In this document: piece by piece, positions 1-7,049 of the stretch
How positions within the stretch are numbered: position 1 is the first letter of the stretch
Layout: each line of letters opens with the position of its first letter
Origin: a bacterium
GTDB lineage: Bacteria; JAMCPX01
Direction of reading: 5' to 3'
Length of the DNA: 7,520 nt
NCBI GenBank assembly: GCA_021787655.1
Contig: JAJYLM010000105.1
Location: 1-7,520, forward strand
Program-made: the position numbers and the translations under genes
Notes under the pieces: generated by a model
The model's input: the letters and a program-made list of their open reading frames with translations, nothing else
The model's database searches: none
Told to the model about the DNA's origin: nothing

Positions 1-115
1 GCTTGCACCGGAGAAGTACGAGTACAAGGGAACAACCTACTACTTCTGTGCAAAGGGATGCAAGGACAAGTTCGAAAAAGACCCCGGCAAGTATGTGAAG
101 CCGCCGACAAAATAA
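1..115 (+). CDS. YHS-domain protein, C-terminal fragment (5' end outside window)
   Basis: Reading from base 2 gives 37 residues, ending with a TAA stop at 113-115. The fragment fits the end of a YHS domain (small metal-associated domain related to TRASH). It has an aromatic segment YYFC, then a second Cys four residues on (Cys16 and Cys20 of the fragment), and then the typical FEKDPGKY tail. YHS domains occur in copper- and other metal-handling proteins, alone or fused to P-type ATPases, and the Cys pair is the expected metal ligand. The start and any N-terminal domain lie outside the window, so it could be a short stand-alone protein or the end of a larger one. Only 12 bases separate its stop from the next start, which carries a strong AAGGAGG site, so the two genes are probably co-transcribed. 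The YHS assignment is fairly sure; the role is not. Confidence 0.75.
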   Translation, partial: LAPEKYEYKGTTYYFCAKGCKDKFEKDPGKYVKPPTK

Positions 116-127
116 CAAGGAGGAACA

Positions 128-511
128 ATGACAAAATTTAACCTGTCTCTGAAAATGCTGGCCGTGATGCTGCTGGTCACGGGTATAGCGCTCCTGGCCC
201 GGCAAACGAGGGCGTGCAGCTCCTGTAACACGAACCCGGTGCTCATGAGCGAGAACACGGTAAACATGAACAATATGAACATGAACAACACGAACATGCA
301 GGGCACCAACGCTCCACAGCCGGTGATGTTACCGCAAGGCTATGCCCTTTCACCGGTGTCCCACACACAGATCAAGATAACGAAGGATACGCCCTTCGTG
401 ATCATAGCAGACAGGAAGTATTATTTTGCATCGGACCAGGAAAAGCAGGAGTTTTTACGGGACCCGAATAAATACCTCACCATGAAACCGCCTCCTTCGC
501 AACAGGACTGA
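128..511 (+). CDS. Secreted YHS-like protein with Met/Asn-rich linker
   Basis: This is a 127-residue protein. The ATG start follows AAGGAGG (117-123) with 4 nt spacing. The N-terminus looks like a signal peptide: Lys at 3 and 9, a hydrophobic core at about 10-24, then T27-R28-A29 before Cys30. Cleavage before Cys30 would leave a mature protein starting CSSC (Cys30 and Cys33, the only cysteines). The fit to a lipobox is poor because of Arg at -2. Residues 45-61 are rich in Met and Asn, a composition seen in some periplasmic copper-binding proteins. Residues 98-116 align without gaps to the YHS tail of the upstream gene (YYF, F, DP, KY conserved), but both cysteines are replaced (Ala101, Glu105). 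The C-terminal domain has therefore probably lost the usual YHS metal site. A periplasmic metal-related role is inference from composition and neighbour. I do not recognise a named family beyond YHS. Confidence 0.75.
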   Translation: MTKFNLSLKMLAVMLLVTGIALLARQTRACSSCNTNPVLMSENTVNMNNMNMNNTNMQGTNAPQPVMLPQGYALSPVSHTQIKITKDTPFVIIADRKYYFASDQEKQEFLRDPNKYLTMKPPPSQQD

Positions 512-543
512 CGGCCGGAACTATAAAATCATTTTACCGAGTG

Positions 544-579
544 AAGCGGAGGGCATGCTTGCATGACCTCCGCTTTTTT
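544..579 (+). terminator. Intrinsic terminator after the YHS genes
   Basis: AAGCGGAGG (544-552) pairs perfectly with CCTCCGCTT (567-575), and an unbroken T run extends to 579. The loop itself can pair further (CATG/CATG around positions 554-565). It lies 33 nt after the YHS stop and serves the + strand. On the minus strand the same hairpin lies about 30 nt past the TolC-family stop, but what follows is only a weak TTTTATAG-like stretch about 17 nt later. It is thus at best a poor second-direction terminator for the efflux operon. Confidence 0.9.
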
Positions 580-606
580 GTTCCTTTTTTTCATTGAAGC
601 CAGGAA

Positions 607-1962
607 TCAATATCCCCGGGTGATGGTGCCTTCCGCCCGTTCGAGCTGTGCGAGGGCGATGTCGTACTGGTAGATGGCCTGGATGTACGCAGCACTGGTC
701 GACGCAAACAGCGTTTCAGCATCCGTGAGCTCGATGATGGAGCCGGCACCGGTGGTATAGCGCTCCTCGGCAAGTTCGAGGTTCAGGTGCGCGCTGTCCA
801 GTGCCTTTTTCGATGCAGTGATACTGTCGTGCGCCTGCTGGAGGTTGAGGCTCGCCTGCTTTACCTGCAGAACGATCCCCTGTTTCAGCACGTCAAGCTG
901 TGCCTGGACACTGTGCCGGCGCGCCTTCAATGCCTCGTACTGGCCGTAGGTGCTGAATCCCGAGAAGATGGGGAACTGAACACCGACACCGATCGCCCAG
1001 TTCCAGGTCATCGGTGTGTGATAACCGGCCCAGCTGTAGCCCCCGGTCCCGACAATGGACGGGAGATTGGACGCAAGGGTCGATCGCTCTGATTCGCGGA
1101 GCCCCTGCTCGCTGGCGGACAGCGATTTCAGCTCGGACCTGTTGTCCATGGCCTTCGCTATGGCGTCCCCGACCGCCGGTTCCTGCGTCGTCGGTGTTAT
1201 CGTATCCACGACGGTTATGGTATTCGTATCCTGGACACCCATGGCGTTCAGCAGGTTGACCGTGGCGAGATCGACGTTGTTTTTTGCGGTGATCAGAGCA
1301 ACCTGCGCGTTGGCAGCATTCGTCTCCGCGGTTGCGACATCGATCCTCGATACCCTGCCGACGCTGAAGAACCCCTGCGCCTGTTCGAGCTGCTTGCTGC
1401 TTTCCGTCATCACCTGTGCAGCGACGTCCGAGTAGTGCAGCGCGGCAAGCAGGCCGTAGTAGCTCTGCGTCACATTGAATATTACGTCAGCCTTCGTCGT
1501 CTGTTCATCGTACCGGGATGCTTTGACCGCCTGCTGCTGCGCCCGAATCGCAAACAGCCTCTGGCCGAAGTTGGTCAGCAGCCAGTTGAAGCCGACCGAT
1601 GCGGTGTAGTAGTCGTAGGAGGTGTTGCTCTCTGCCGGCATACTGCCCGAGGGCAGGAAGTGCGAAAATGCCGGCGGAAACACATAGTTGTTCGTTTCCC
1701 GCGTATACCCGCCCTGTGCACTGATCCACGGATACCAGGCCGAGCGTGCCTGCGTTAATACCGCCGAGTTGACCTGCGTCAATGACGCGCTGGCGCGGAG
1801 CTGCGGCTGCTGACGGAGTGCGATATCGATGCATTGCTTCAGTGAAAGTGCGCCGTCTGCCTGTGCATATGCCGGGAACATCAGGGTCGCTGCCAGGACG
1901 GCAGCCCCCAGGGCGATCCTCAGCATCGCGAATACTGTCGATTTTCTGCAGCATGTGTTCAT
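607..1962 (-). CDS. TolC-family outer membrane efflux channel
   Basis: This 451-residue protein is the outer-membrane exit duct of a tripartite efflux pump and spans the outer membrane and periplasm as a trimer. A signal peptide is visible: Arg/Lys near the N-terminus, a hydrophobic stretch at about 11-30 and an AYA cleavage site at 31-33. The mature part has the duplicated OEP layout. Repeat one runs over about 39-240, with the alpha-helical motif FSVGRVSRIDVATAET near 199-214. Repeat two runs over about 265-445, with the matching motif YTTGAGSIIELTDAET near 402-417, followed by long Ala/Gln-rich helices. The length is normal for the family. The ATG overlaps the pump gene stop by 4 nt (ATGA). 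A GAGG site 7 nt upstream lies inside the pump coding sequence, so translational coupling is likely. It is the last gene of the operon. No lipobox is seen. Confidence 0.93.
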   Translation of the reverse strand: MNTCCRKSTVFAMLRIALGAAVLAATLMFPAYAQADGALSLKQCIDIALRQQPQLRASASLTQVNSAVLTQARSAWYPWISAQGGYTRETNNYVFPPAFSHFLPSGSMPAESNTSYDYYTASVGFNWLLTNFGQRLFAIRAQQQAVKASRYDEQTTKADVIFNVTQSYYGLLAALHYSDVAAQVMTESSKQLEQAQGFFSVGRVSRIDVATAETNAANAQVALITAKNNVDLATVNLLNAMGVQDTNTITVVDTITPTTQEPAVGDAIAKAMDNRSELKSLSASEQGLRESERSTLASNLPSIVGTGGYSWAGYHTPMTWNWAIGVGVQFPIFSGFSTYGQYEALKARRHSVQAQLDVLKQGIVLQVKQASLNLQQAHDSITASKKALDSAHLNLELAEERYTTGAGSIIELTDAETLFASTSAAYIQAIYQYDIALAQLERAEGTITRGY

Positions 1963-4900
1963 TTCAGTTCCTCATCCTGTTTTATGGACCTCTTGAACCG
2001 TTCCTCAAAGACCGTGTACAGCGTCGGAATGAGCAGCAGGGTCAGGACCGTCGAAACCAGCAGCCCGCCGATGACAGCGCGGGCGAGCGGCATGTTCGTC
2101 TCACTGCCGGTACCGATGCCGATCGCCATGGGAATGAGACCGAGGATCGTCGCAAGACTCGTCATAAGAATGGGACGCAGCCTCGTTCTCCCGGCCTGGA
2201 CAACGGCCTTGTGCAGTTCGATGCCCTCTTCCCGCAGCCTGTTCGTGTAGTCGACGAGCAGGATACCGTTGCTCACGACGATACCGATCATCATAATGAT
2301 ACCCATGAACGATTCTATGGAGAGCGTCGTATTCGTCAGGAACAGCATCCACAGGACGCCGATCAGGCCCATGGGCACGGAAAACATGATGATGAAGGGG
2401 TCGAGCAGCGATTTGAACTGCGACGCCATGATCATGTAGATCAGCATGATGGCAAGAAGGAGGGCAAACAGCATACTTGCAAACGCACCCTTCTGCTGCG
2501 CGACCTCACCGCTCATATCGATATAAAACCCCGGCGGAAGGTGAAGCTTTGCGAACTGTTTCGACAGATCGCCGGCAACATCACCGAGCGGCCGTCCCGT
2601 CGCATTCGCCGTGATATGGATGACCCTCTGCTGGTATTTCCGTTCGATCTGGACAGGGCCGACCCCGTGCGTGATGGCTGCGATGTCCTTGAGAAAGATC
2701 GTCTTGCCGTTATAGGTCGGGAGCGGAAGGTTGTCGAGGTTCTCCCTGCTGCCGGTATACCGCTTGTCCATCTGCACAACGACATAGTACTCGTTGCCGG
2801 ACAGGGGATCCGTATAGATGGAGGGGTAAATGTTCAGACTCGAACTCATGGCAGTGAGCACCGTGTTCGCCACTATCCTCTGGTTGACGCCTGCCAGTGC
2901 AGCTTTTTCCCGGTCGACGTTGATGTCGAGCTCCGGGTAGTTTTCCCGCCTGCTGATCATGACGTCCGTAACACCGGCTGTTTTGCGCATGACGGACGCG
3001 ACGACCTCTGCTTCCTTTGCCGCGGTCGCGAGGTCATAGCCGTAGAGCTCCACGTCGATGGGCGCCGTTGACCCGAAGTTCATGACGCGGGAAACAAGTC
3101 CTCCTGCAATAAAGTAGGTTTGTATACCCGGGATTGCCCCCTCAACACGCTTGCGGACGACGTTCATCAGTTGAACGTCGGACCTCTTCCTCTTGTCCGG
3201 TGTCACGAGGTTGACCTGGATCTGGGCGGTATCGGGCCCTGTATTCTGGCTCCAGATGGCTGCAAATCCCGAGGGCATACCCTCGTTCGAAATGATCGTT
3301 TTGATGTCTTTTGCGGGAATCACCGATTTGATCAGGTCCTGCAGCTGCTTGACATAATCGTCGGTGATCCTGAGCCGCGTCCCGATCGGGGCGCGGATGA
3401 TGAGCGAGAACTGGCTTTCGTCCGTTTCCGGGAAAAATTCAGTCCCGATGAATTTCACCAGCAGCAGGGACACGAGAAAGAACCCGCCGATCCCGTAGAC
3501 GACGACCTTCTTGTGCGATAACGCCCACTGAAGCGTCGACTGATACATCGTGTCGATGCGATCGAAAAATTCCTTGCTCCTCGCAAACACCCGCTCATGG
3601 ATCTTTTTTGATTTCAGGCTGTACTCACGTTCGGGCTTGAGATATTTCTTCGTCAGTACCGGGATGACGGTCAGCGAGACAAAGTACGACGCGATGAGTG
3701 CAAACGAGATCGTCAGTGCGAACGGTTCGAACAGCAGTTTCGCAATGCCGGTGATGAACACGACCGGGAAAAAGACGGAGATCGTCGTGATGGTCGATGC
3801 AAGGACGGGCATTGCGACTTCTCCGGTACCGTCGAGGGCAGCCTTGACCGGGCTCTTGCCCAGCCCCCGGTGCCGGTAGATATTTTCGAGCACGACGATG
3901 GCATCGTCCACCAGTCTTCCGACACTCAGGGTCAGTGCACCGAGCGTGAAGGTGTTGAGTGTCTGATGGCCGACAAAATAGAGCAGGATGAACGTCCCCA
4001 TGACAGAGAGGGGGATGGACAGTGATATGATCAGCGTACTGGTAAAGCTCCTCAGGAATATCAGGATGATGATAAAGGCGAGCAGCGAACCCTGGACAGC
4101 CTCATGCATGAGGCTGGAAATGGCCTGTTTGATGTACACCGACTGATCGAAGGTCAGGTTGAACTTGACGCCTTCCGGTATATTCAGCAGGTGCGGCAAA
4201 AGTGCCTTGATCTCGTTGACAACATCGACGGTGTTTGCACCCGGCGTCTTGTTGACCATGAGGTACACGCCCTGCTTCCCGTTGATCCGGGCGATGTTGG
4301 TCTGCGTCTCGGCACTGTCGATCACATGACCGACGTCGCTGATGTGGATGGGCACGCCGTTGGAGACCTTGACGACGATGTTGTTCATCGGCGGAATGGT
4401 CTTGAACTGGTTGGTCGTGAACAGGTTGTAATCGAGATTGTTCAGCTTGATATCGCCGCTGGGTTGTATGAAATTGGCATTGTTCACTGCATTGATCACG
4501 TCCATGAATGAAACATTTTCCGCGATGAGCTTTTCGGGGTTCAGGTCCACGTTGATCTGCCGTATCATTCCGCCGTTCACCGTTGCCGATGCGATATGCG
4601 GCAGGTGCTCGATCTGGGGCTCGATCACATTGGTCGCAAGGTCGTTCAACTGGAGGCCGTTCATCTTGCTGCTGGAAACGGTCACCATGCAGACCGGGAT
4701 GTTCGAGATATCGAACTTGACGACGAACGGCTGCTCGAGGCCCGGGGGAAGCTGGCTCATGATACGCTGGATGTTCTCGATGATATCGACCGCGCCTTTA
4801 TCGACGTTCGCCCCCCAGTTGAAGAACACCATGACCATGGAGAACCCCTCTTTCGAGGTCGATTGTATGTACGAAACGTCGTTGACTGCAGAAACCGCCT

Positions 4901-5105
4901 TTTCTATGGGATAGGTGATCGCCTGCTCGACATCAGCCGGGCTCGCACCCGGAAACAAGGTGCCGATCGCAACAACCGGTATCGTTATGTTCGGGAACAC
5001 GTCGATGGGAAGCTTGTTCACACTCGTGGCCCCGAGGACAACGACAGCGATCGCGAGCATCAGGATGGAAATGGGGTTTTTCAGTGCAAATTTAGACAGC
5101 GGCAT
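1959..5105 (-). CDS. RND-family efflux pump, inner-membrane permease (HAE type, AcrB-like)
   Basis: This 1048-residue proton-driven antiporter is full length for AcrB-like pumps. It shows the RND plan: TM1 at about 12-30, a large periplasmic loop, TM2-6 at about 336-486, TM7 at about 533-552, a second large loop, and TM8-12 at about 875-1030. TM4 contains GRLVDDAIVVLENI with the paired aspartates Asp400 and Asp401, the proton-relay residues (Asp407/408 in AcrB). TM11 has RLRPILMT, matching the AcrB Arg971 and Thr978 positions (Arg975 and Thr982 here). In TM10 the position of AcrB Lys940 is Ser945 (GIVVSNGILLVDY), so the relay lacks its lysine. The TM4 motif argues for the drug/amphiphile (HAE) rather than the heavy-metal (HME) branch. 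The start codon abuts the adaptor stop (TAAATG), with AAGGTGG 7 nt upstream. The substrate cannot be read from the sequence. Confidence 0.96.
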   Translation of the reverse strand: MPLSKFALKNPISILMLAIAVVVLGATSVNKLPIDVFPNITIPVVAIGTLFPGASPADVEQAITYPIEKAVSAVNDVSYIQSTSKEGFSMVMVFFNWGANVDKGAVDIIENIQRIMSQLPPGLEQPFVVKFDISNIPVCMVTVSSSKMNGLQLNDLATNVIEPQIEHLPHIASATVNGGMIRQINVDLNPEKLIAENVSFMDVINAVNNANFIQPSGDIKLNNLDYNLFTTNQFKTIPPMNNIVVKVSNGVPIHISDVGHVIDSAETQTNIARINGKQGVYLMVNKTPGANTVDVVNEIKALLPHLLNIPEGVKFNLTFDQSVYIKQAISSLMHEAVQGSLLAFIIILIFLRSFTSTLIISLSIPLSVMGTFILLYFVGHQTLNTFTLGALTLSVGRLVDDAIVVLENIYRHRGLGKSPVKAALDGTGEVAMPVLASTITTISVFFPVVFITGIAKLLFEPFALTISFALIASYFVSLTVIPVLTKKYLKPEREYSLKSKKIHERVFARSKEFFDRIDTMYQSTLQWALSHKKVVVYGIGGFFLVSLLLVKFIGTEFFPETDESQFSLIIRAPIGTRLRITDDYVKQLQDLIKSVIPAKDIKTIISNEGMPSGFAAIWSQNTGPDTAQIQVNLVTPDKRKRSDVQLMNVVRKRVEGAIPGIQTYFIAGGLVSRVMNFGSTAPIDVELYGYDLATAAKEAEVVASVMRKTAGVTDVMISRRENYPELDINVDREKAALAGVNQRIVANTVLTAMSSSLNIYPSIYTDPLSGNEYYVVVQMDKRYTGSRENLDNLPLPTYNGKTIFLKDIAAITHGVGPVQIERKYQQRVIHITANATGRPLGDVAGDLSKQFAKLHLPPGFYIDMSGEVAQQKGAFASMLFALLLAIMLIYMIMASQFKSLLDPFIIMFSVPMGLIGVLWMLFLTNTTLSIESFMGIIMMIGIVVSNGILLVDYTNRLREEGIELHKAVVQAGRTRLRPILMTSLATILGLIPMAIGIGTGSETNMPLARAVIGGLLVSTVLTLLLIPTLYTVFEERFKRSIKQDEELK

Positions 5106-6182
5106 TTACATTCCACCTTGTTCCTGCTGAACCTCGACCTTCTGGCCGTCACGCAGGGCATCTTCTCCCTGGATAACGACTTCATCGTCAGGACCGATGC
5201 CGCTCGTGAGCTCGGCCATCCCGTCCGCTGCAATGCCTTCCTGAACGGGAACGCTCCGCGCGGTACCGCCGGAAACCACGAAAATGGTCTTCTGATCCTC
5301 CTGGTTCAAGATGCAGGATACCGGGACAGCGAGGACGTCCTTGTGCATCTCCGAAACGATATTTACCTTTGAAAACATGCCGGGTTTAAGCAGGTGGTCC
5401 GGGTTTGCTATGTCCACTTCAGCGGCCATGGTCCTCGTCACCGGATCCAGTGCAGGCGATATCCGCGTAATCCTGCCGTTGAATACCTTGCCGGGATACG
5501 CGTCCGTCAGCGTCGTGACCGGCATGCCGGTGTGCACGTCCTCCACGCTGTGTTCGGGAATGTTGATCATGATCTTCACGGTATTGATATCGACCAGCAC
5601 CACGAGCGGGTTCGCGGGAACCATCTGCGTGGAGCCCGGGATCAATGTTCCGGGATCAACATACCTGCTGGCAATATAGCCGCTGAAGGGAGCGCGGATG
5701 ACGGCATAGCTGAGATTGAGGGCCGCGAGGTTCTTTGCCGCCTCGGTAACGTCATAGTTCGTTTTCGCCATGTCCAGATCGTTCTGGGCGATGAGCTGCT
5801 TTTTGATGAGTTTTTTTGCCCGATCGTACTGGATATTCGCATACTCGAAGTTCGCCTGCGCCTGCTGGTACTGGTCCTGCAAATCCTGATAATTGATGAC
5901 GGCAAGGACCTGCCCCCGGGCGACCCGGTCCCCGATGTCGACCGGGATCTTTTCAAGGTACCCGCCGACCCGCGCATAGATGTTTGCCTGCTGGTATGCC
6001 ATGATACTGCCCGTCAGGGTAATCGTTTTTTTCAGGGTCATCCGCCGGGGATGTGCCACCGTCACCAGCGTCACTGACCGGATACTGGCAACGCTCTTTT
6101 TCGCGTTCCTGACCTTCACGATAATAATGATCAGCACGACAAGGACCGCACCGAAAGCAACCAGCACTTTTTTGTTATTCAG
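5106..6182 (-). CDS. RND periplasmic adaptor (membrane fusion protein, HlyD/AcrA type)
   Basis: This protein bridges the RND pump and the TolC-type channel in the periplasm. Residues below are counted from the GTG at 6167 (353 aa). A single membrane anchor lies at about 1-18, with no lipobox. Two lipoyl half-motifs follow: GYLEKIPVDIGDRVARGQVL at 69-88 and YAVIRAPFSGYIASRYVDPG at 154-173. Between them is a short coiled-coil hairpin (about 92-150), and then come the beta-barrel (about 190-275) and membrane-proximal domains (about 276-349). The start is uncertain. The GTG has no Shine-Dalgarno site at useful distance and would begin directly in the hydrophobic segment. I place the start at CTG 6182-6180, five codons upstream: AAAGAGG (6198-6192) lies 9 nt before it, and the protein would begin MNNKKVLVAF, a normal charged N-terminus. 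CTG starts are rare, so a frameshift joining an upstream ATG at 6207 is the alternative. First gene of the efflux operon. Confidence 0.9.
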   Translation of the reverse strand: MNNKKVLVAFGAVLVVLIIIIVKVRNAKKSVASIRSVTLVTVAHPRRMTLKKTITLTGSIMAYQQANIYARVGGYLEKIPVDIGDRVARGQVLAVINYQDLQDQYQQAQANFEYANIQYDRAKKLIKKQLIAQNDLDMAKTNYDVTEAAKNLAALNLSYAVIRAPFSGYIASRYVDPGTLIPGSTQMVPANPLVVLVDINTVKIMINIPEHSVEDVHTGMPVTTLTDAYPGKVFNGRITRISPALDPVTRTMAAEVDIANPDHLLKPGMFSKVNIVSEMHKDVLAVPVSCILNQEDQKTIFVVSGGTARSVPVQEGIAADGMAELTSGIGPDDEVVIQGEDALRDGQKVEVQQEQGGM

Positions 6183-6207
6183 AGTGTTCTACCTCTTTAT
6201 CCTTCAT
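6175..6207 (-). other. Short upstream ORF (10 codons) overlapping the adaptor start
   Basis: ATG at 6207-6205 opens a reading frame for MKDKEVEHSE, ending in TAA at 6177-6175. It covers the AAAGAGG site that would serve the adaptor, and it lies one base out of the adaptor frame. Its charged composition is what the cytoplasmic N-terminus of a membrane-anchored adaptor often looks like. It could be the displaced true start of the adaptor (a one-base indel in the DNA or in the assembly), a leader peptide, or chance. A 5-bp GC stem (CGGGG/CCCCG, 6209-6225) sits just before the ATG, and no strong ribosome binding site precedes it. Confidence 0.3.
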
Positions 6208-6257
6208 CCGGGGAACGTCGCCCCGCCGGACTCTGATCTGTTATGTCCGAATATCCA

Positions 6258-6287
6258 TTCAATTTATGAACGGTGGTTTCAATTTAT
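6258..6287. repeat. Direct repeat TTCAATTTAT, 20-bp period
   Basis: TTCAATTTAT occurs at 6258-6267 and again at 6278-6287, exactly 20 bp apart, about two helical turns. The right copy covers the predicted -10 of the efflux-operon promoter. Two sites on the same DNA face overlapping a promoter could be paired half-operators, possibly for the adjacent Lrp-family regulator. AT-richness raises the odds of chance. Confidence 0.4.
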
Positions 6288-6308
6288 TGTCTGGCTGAAA
6301 AAAGTCAA
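6281..6308 (-). promoter_or_regulatory. Predicted sigma70-type promoter of the efflux operon
   Basis: On the minus strand TTGACT (6308-6303, five of six to consensus) is followed after 16 nt by TAAATT (6286-6281, four of six). Transcription would start near 6274, giving a leader of about 90 nt before the adaptor. It sits between the regulator stop and the adaptor, so the efflux genes can be transcribed independently of the regulator. Confidence 0.45.
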
Positions 6309-6309
6309 G

Positions 6310-6325
6310 CGTTTTGAACAAAACG
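6310..6325. promoter_or_regulatory. Perfect 7+7 inverted repeat, candidate operator
   Basis: CGTTTTGAACAAAACG has two perfect 7-base arms around a 2-base centre. It ends one base upstream of the predicted -35 box of the efflux operon. A compact dyad there suits a dimeric regulator. The regulator encoded just upstream is an obvious candidate, but nothing in the sequence proves it. On the minus strand a T run follows a few bases later, so a weak terminator for the regulator transcript is possible; the AT-rich stem and tiny loop make this less likely. Confidence 0.45.
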
Positions 6326-6371
6326 GTTTGCAGGGGATGTGCCGCAGCAAGCGGGGAGACCGAAGGACCTC

Positions 6372-6836
6372 TTATTTCGCAGATTCCCTGACCGGGATGG
6401 CGCAGTCCTCTTTCAAGGTCGAAAACACAACCATCGTGTACGTCCTGACGACGCCGGTGATACCGCGCAGTTCCTTGATGAGCTTTTCCAGCGTGCTGGT
6501 ATTGCGGGTCTTGACTTTCAGGAGCAGCGTGTAGTCTCCGGTCACGTGATGACACTCGAGAATGTCCTCGCTGATGCCGGCAATCGCCTTCTCGAAGCTG
6601 TCGATATACTGCGGATGCTCGATGTAAACACCGATGAACGCGGTGACGTCGATGCCCAGTTTCTTCTCGTCGATGAGCGTAACGTACCGTTTGATGATGC
6701 CTTCCCGTTCGAGCTTTTTCACCCGTTCGATGACGGACGGCGGCTGAAGCCTGACCTTCTTCGCGATATCGCGGTACGTGGTCCTGCTGTCCTTCTGCAG
6801 AATGTTAATGATCTTGGTATCTATCGTGTCCAGCAT
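6372..6836 (-). CDS. Lrp/AsnC-family transcriptional regulator
   Basis: This 154-residue protein has the usual length for the family, with an N-terminal winged helix-turn-helix over about 2-50 (LDTIDTKIINILQKDSR, then the recognition helix around PPSVIERVKKLE). A RAM ligand-binding/oligomerisation domain covers about 65-140, with the typical HHVTGDYTLLLKVKT segment at 96-110. Such proteins bind DNA as dimers to hexadecamers and usually sense amino acids. I chose ATG 6836 because AAGGAA lies 6 nt upstream and MLDTIDTKII is the normal family N-terminus. An in-frame TTG at 6866 would add ten residues but has only a weak site. It is co-oriented with the efflux operon downstream and divergent from the glutamate synthase gene. 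E. coli Lrp controls gltBDF, so control of glutamate synthase is plausible, as are autoregulation and control of the pump. The ligand is unknown. Confidence 0.93.
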   Translation of the reverse strand: MLDTIDTKIINILQKDSRTTYRDIAKKVRLQPPSVIERVKKLEREGIIKRYVTLIDEKKLGIDVTAFIGVYIEHPQYIDSFEKAIAGISEDILECHHVTGDYTLLLKVKTRNTSTLEKLIKELRGITGVVRTYTMVVFSTLKEDCAIPVRESAK

Positions 6837-6957
6837 CGGTGGTTCCTTTTCCTCGGGATTTTTCAATTCCGGACATGTTCACCGCAGCGTCCGCCGTGAC
6901 CCCGCGCTCGTGACCAATGGTAGCGGCGGAGAGCCGTTCAACATGCCTTCCTCAGAA

Positions 6958-6986
6958 GGGATACCCCCGGGCCGTTCCAATGTCAA
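6958..6986 (-). promoter_or_regulatory. Possible promoter of the Lrp-family gene
   Basis: On the minus strand a perfect TTGACA (6986-6981) is followed after 17 nt by TATCCC (6963-6958), a poor -10. Transcription would start near 6951, with a leader of about 115 nt. Another candidate on this strand is a perfect TATAAT at 7054-7049, but no good -35 lies upstream of it. An activator may be needed at either. Confidence 0.3.
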
Positions 6987-7016
6987 GCTGAACATACTGT
7001 CCGGCTGCAATTGTTC

Positions 7017-7045
7017 TTGACATAGCTCGTATGGAACAGTAACTT
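7017..7045 (+). promoter_or_regulatory. Possible promoter of the glutamate synthase gene
   Basis: A perfect TTGACA (7017-7022) is followed after 17 nt by TAACTT (7040-7045), a weak -10 matching three of six. Transcription would start near 7052, giving a leader of nearly 150 nt. Better TATA-like boxes (TATATT 7046-7051, TATAAA 7051-7056) are too far from the -35. A strong -35 with a weak -10 suits activator control. Confidence 0.4.
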
Positions 7046-7049
7046 TATA

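Noticed and set aside
40..309. Minus-strand frame across the YHS genes
   Set aside because: It is antisense to two YHS-like reading frames that have Shine-Dalgarno sites; its hydrophobic start only mirrors the Met/Asn codon repeats.
544..575. Same hairpin as an efficient terminator for the efflux operon on the minus strand
   Set aside because: On that strand the bases directly after the stem are not a T run; only a weak T stretch follows about 17 nt later.
1782..3071. Long open frame (429 codons) on the + strand opposite the RND and TolC genes
   Set aside because: It lies antisense to two well-supported genes, has low-complexity Arg/Asp/His-rich content with no domain signature, and is a typical shadow frame in GC-biased coding DNA.
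4596..5372. Open frame of 258 codons on the + strand opposite pump and adaptor
   Set aside because: Same shadow pattern: no recognisable motif, biased composition, and strong conserved motifs on the other strand.
6837..6866. Upstream TTG start for the Lrp-family gene
   Set aside because: It would add ten non-conserved residues and has only a weak ribosome site, while ATG 6836 has AAGGAA at good spacing and the normal family N-terminus.
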